From NCBI GenBank assembly GCA_041486365.1, contig JBGPLH010000191.1, positions 1-6,493 on the forward strand: a DNA stretch of 6,493 nt, given 5' to 3'. Origin of the DNA: JBGPLH01 sp041486365 [NCBI: Thermodesulfobacteriota bacterium]. GTDB taxonomy: Bacteria > JAUYMQ01. Made by a program: the position numbers and the translations under genes. Every line of letters begins with the position of its first letter. Position 1 is the first letter of the stretch. The notes beneath the pieces are model-generated. The model ran no database searches. It was not told the DNA's origin and saw only the letters and a program-made list of their open reading frames with translations. Below are positions 5,080-6,493 of this stretch, piece by piece.

Positions 5080-5895
5080 GTGCCCGCCGACCGTGAGATC
5101 GCGATCCTCGAAAAGCCCCTTTCGCCATGGACGTGGGCGAAGATGGCGGTCCTCTCGGCACTCGCCTGGATCGCCGTCGTCGTCAACACTTTCGTCTTCT
5201 CCATTCTCACCATCCTCGTCTGTCTGTTCGACAGGAGCGGCTGCCTCGCGCACGCGTGGTGCGCACGCGACTGGGCCCGATCGCTCCTCTTTATGAGCGG
5301 TGTGAAGTTGCGCGTGAAGGGCCTGGAGCAACTCGACCCGCGCCGCGCCTACGTGCTCACGGCCAATCATCTGAGCCTCTTCGACATCCTCGTCCTGCTG
5401 GCCGGCCTGCCGATCCAGTTCCGGTGGATGGCCAAGAAGGAAGTCTTCGCGATCCCCTTCATGGGGTGGGCGATGACCCGGGTCGGCTACGTGAGCATCG
5501 ACCGGGAGAACAAGGAAAAGGCCTGGGCGCATCTGTACCAGGCGAAGGGGAAGCTCGAGGAGGGGTACTCGTTGATGTTCTTCCCGGAGGGCACGCGCAG
5601 CCCGGACGGCGAGATGAAACGCTTCAAGTCGGGCGCCTTCGTGCTCGCGCTCCACGCCGGGGTGCCCGTCGTGCCCATCTCGATCGTCGGGACCCGGGAG
5701 ATCATGCCGAAGAGACGCCGCCTCTTTCATCCCGGGACGGTGGACCTCGTGATCAGCCCGCCGATCGAGCCGGCCGGTTTCAGCCTGGAGCGCAAGGAGG
5801 AGTACGCGCAGGTGGTGCGCGGCCAGATCGCCGTCCAGCTGGAGAAGACTCGCCTGGAGCGGGAGGCCCGGCGCGCGGCCGGCGAGCCCCGCTGA
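5080..5895 (+). CDS. plsC: PlsC-type 1-acylglycerol-3-phosphate acyltransferase
   Basis: The 271-residue product has all four acyltransferase blocks of the PlsC/LPLAT family: NHLSLFD (96-102, catalytic H97 and D102), a GYVSIDRE block (136-143), FPEGTRS (169-175) for phosphate binding, and VPVVPISI (195-202). A long N-terminal hydrophobic helix (about 22-50) anchors it in the inner membrane. The expected reaction is acylation of lysophosphatidic acid at sn-2 to give phosphatidic acid, the precursor of CDP-diacylglycerol used by the enzyme encoded just upstream; other lysophospholipid acceptors are possible. The start is a GTG 6 bases after the upstream stop, with GGGG about 10 bases before it; translational coupling is likely. 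The charged C-terminal tail (from about residue 255) is Arg/Glu-rich and probably helical. A strong terminator follows. Confidence 0.9.
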   Translation: MPADREIAILEKPLSPWTWAKMAVLSALAWIAVVVNTFVFSILTILVCLFDRSGCLAHAWCARDWARSLLFMSGVKLRVKGLEQLDPRRAYVLTANHLSLFDILVLLAGLPIQFRWMAKKEVFAIPFMGWAMTRVGYVSIDRENKEKAWAHLYQAKGKLEEGYSLMFFPEGTRSPDGEMKRFKSGAFVLALHAGVPVVPISIVGTREIMPKRRRLFHPGTVDLVISPPIEPAGFSLERKEEYAQVVRGQIAVQLEKTRLEREARRAAGEPR

Positions 5896-5966
5896 AGGAC
5901 CCAGGGTGGATCCCTCCCGAGCCCATTCTGACCGGGGCCGGAAAGTTTCCCCCGGATCTGCAGAGT

Positions 5967-5994
5967 CTCCGGCAGGCTGGGCCGGGGTTTTTTT
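5967..5994 (+). terminator. Intrinsic terminator after the acyltransferase gene
   Basis: CTCCGGC (5967-5973) pairs with GCCGGGG (5981-5987), with one G-U pair and a 7-base loop, and is followed directly by seven Ts (5988-5994). It lies about 70 bases after the acyltransferase stop. A further GC-rich imperfect inverted repeat (CCGGGG/CCCCGG, 5932-5955) precedes it and may strengthen it. Confidence 0.88.
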
Positions 5995-6107
5995 CATCCC
6001 GGCTCGAATGCCACGGGGAGTCCGGGGTCAGAGGCCCCCATTTCGACCCGGGTGGCGGGTCGGGAGGAGACCAGAGAGCAGGGAGTGGAAAAGGGGCAAC
6101 GAGGCCG
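5995..6107. other. Intergenic spacer, no gene seen
   Basis: Together with the flanking regulatory elements, the stretch from 5896 to 6287 carries no convincing gene. This part contains only a short GGGG/CCCC hairpin (6024-6038) and a purine-rich run (about 6060-6097). I see no coding signal on either strand. Confidence 0.5.
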
Positions 6108-6136
6108 TTGACAGTCCCTGGCGAATGCGGTATCAA
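6108..6136 (+). promoter_or_regulatory. Strong sigma70-type promoter upstream of the last glycosyltransferase
   Basis: A perfect TTGACA (6108-6113) and TATCAA (6131-6136, four of six) are spaced by exactly 17 bases. Transcription would start near 6143, about 145 bases before the ATG at 6288. It follows the terminator at 5967-5994, so it should open a new transcription unit. Confidence 0.7.
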
Positions 6137-6142
6137 TCCCCC

Positions 6143-6257
6143 GCGCCGGTCGAGAAGTTGCCTGAAAACAGGTGACATTCCCCGATCGGTTTTCATCACC
6201 TGGGCCCCGGAACATCCGCCCGCGAGGGCTCGAACACGGTGTTCGGGCCGTTTTCTT
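6143..6257 (+). ncRNA. Structured leader RNA or small RNA (unknown class)
   Basis: The stretch between the promoter and an internal terminator-like hairpin would make an RNA of about 115 bases. It has several incompatible pairings. One fold has CCGGTCG with CGATCGG (6146-6152 with 6183-6189, one G-U) enclosing a TTGCCTG/CAGGTGA hairpin (6158-6164 with 6169-6175, loop AAAA). The other pairs the same CAGGTGA with TCACCTG (6196-6202) perfectly over 7 bases. TGAAAAC (6163-6169) can also pair with GTTTTCA (6189-6195). Such alternatives are expected of a switching leader, but I recognise no known riboswitch. It may equally be a free small RNA. Its existence is inferred from promoter, structure and terminator only. 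Confidence 0.4.
6227..6257 (+). terminator. Terminator-like hairpin before the last glycosyltransferase
   Basis: GGCTCGAAC (6227-6235) pairs with GTTCGGGCC (6241-6249), nine base pairs with one G-U and a 5-base loop, followed by G and TTTTCTT (6251-6257). It lies between the TTGACA promoter and the start codon at 6288, so it would end transcription before the gene unless overridden. An upstream GGCC tract (6203-6206) could compete for its 3' arm. Confidence 0.6.
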
Positions 6258-6287
6258 CCGCCCAGGTCCCGTCGTCCACGCAAGGCC

Positions 6288-6493
6288 ATGGATCCGTCCG
6301 ACCTGTTTCCACTCACGCCTCATGAGTCCTCCTGTGATCAGGGGGAGCATTCCTTCATTTCCGTTATCATCCCTGCCCTGAACGAGAGGGAGTCGATCGG
6401 ACTCGTCCTTCGCGATCTGCCGCGCTCGCATGTGAGGCAGGTGATCGTGGTCGACAACGGTTGCACGGACGACACGCCCGCCATCGCGGCGCG
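6288..6493 (+). CDS. Family 2 glycosyltransferase, N-terminal fragment (cut by window end)
   Basis: The reading frame from the ATG at 6288 runs to the window edge: 68 complete codons and two bases. After a 22-residue polar extension it shows ISVIIPALNERESIG (24-38) and VIVVDNGCTDDT (52-63), the first beta strand and nucleotide-binding region of GT-A family 2 transferases. The sequence resembles the DPM1/dolichyl-phosphate-glucosyltransferase-like group, where VDNGSTDGT is usual; the Cys in place of Ser is a tolerated variant in my recollection. The DXD motif lies outside the window, so activity and donor are unknown. Only AAGG two bases before the ATG is seen as a ribosome site, which is weak. 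A GTG at 6313 is out of frame, and no better in-frame start lies before the domain. Confidence 0.85.
   Translation, partial: MDPSDLFPLTPHESSCDQGEHSFISVIIPALNERESIGLVLRDLPRSHVRQVIVVDNGCTDDTPAIAA

Noticed and set aside
4036-5997. 653-codon open frame on the minus strand opposite the phosphatidyltransferase and acyltransferase genes
   Set aside because: Its Asp/His/Arg/Glu-heavy, low-complexity composition is what the antisense of GC-rich coding DNA gives; it has no domain, and the plus-strand proteins beneath it have complete catalytic motifs.
6024-6038. GGGGTCA...GGCCCC mini-hairpin that could be a REP-type repeat
   Set aside because: Only one copy is visible in the window, and the stem is four base pairs; a genome-wide repeat search would be needed.
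4233-6186. Shared CATT(T)CCCCGAT string in the two leader regions (4233-4244 and 6176-6186)
   Set aside because: One copy differs by an inserted T, the positions relative to hairpin and start codon differ, and a match this short may be chance.
5906-6381. Short plus-strand open frames at 5906-6175 and 6172-6381
   Set aside because: They run through the terminator, promoter and hairpins of the intergenic region, and show no coding-like composition.
1-6493. tRNA, rRNA, CRISPR arrays, insertion sequences, phage or defence genes
   Set aside because: I looked for direct-repeat arrays, transposase motifs, and tRNA-like folds and saw none.

Overview
The window is high-GC bacterial chromosome, gene-dense and with no mobile elements. 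The codon pattern (G/C at third positions), short intergenic gaps, TTGACA-type -35 boxes and intrinsic terminators indicate an ordinary bacterial chromosome. The gene content suggests a Gram-negative-type, high-GC lineage: an LpxB-N-terminal-like membrane protein, a polyprenyl-phosphate glycosyltransferase, and a secreted protein with the SLWPPNHKL signature that I associate with Myxococcota/Deltaproteobacteria, Eisenbacteria and similar phyla. I cannot fix the phylum from the sequence.

Layout. Positions 1-804 (minus) hold a metallo-beta-lactamase-fold hydrolase of the LACTB2 type, cut by the window start. Positions 979-1812 (minus) hold a secreted protein with Ig/PKD-like domains, closed by a strong terminator at 904-944. 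A roughly 400-base divergent control region (1813-2215) separates these from a run of plus-strand genes: a COG2945-type alpha/beta hydrolase (2216-2857), a DPM1/ArnC-like family 2 glycosyltransferase (2950-3732), a 95-residue LpxB-N-like membrane protein (3752-4039), a CDP-alcohol phosphatidyltransferase (4243-5073), a PlsC-type acyltransferase (5080-5895), and the first 68 codons of another family 2 glycosyltransferase (6288 to the window end).

How the genes fit together. The plus-strand set looks like envelope-lipid metabolism. The glycosyltransferase and LpxB-N-like protein form one unit, typical of lipid-linked sugar transfer to cell-surface glycolipids. The phosphatidyltransferase and acyltransferase form a second, tightly coupled phospholipid unit that ends in a clear terminator at 5967-5994. 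The last glycosyltransferase begins a third unit.

The least ordinary features are regulatory. The first glycosyltransferase appears to be made from a leaderless mRNA: a TTGACG-17-TATCCT promoter lies 7 bases before its GTG. Both the phosphatidyltransferase and the last glycosyltransferase have a TTGACA promoter followed by a terminator-like hairpin plus T-run before the start codon, which suggests attenuation, a riboswitch-like leader or a small RNA. I did not recognise a known riboswitch class in either leader.
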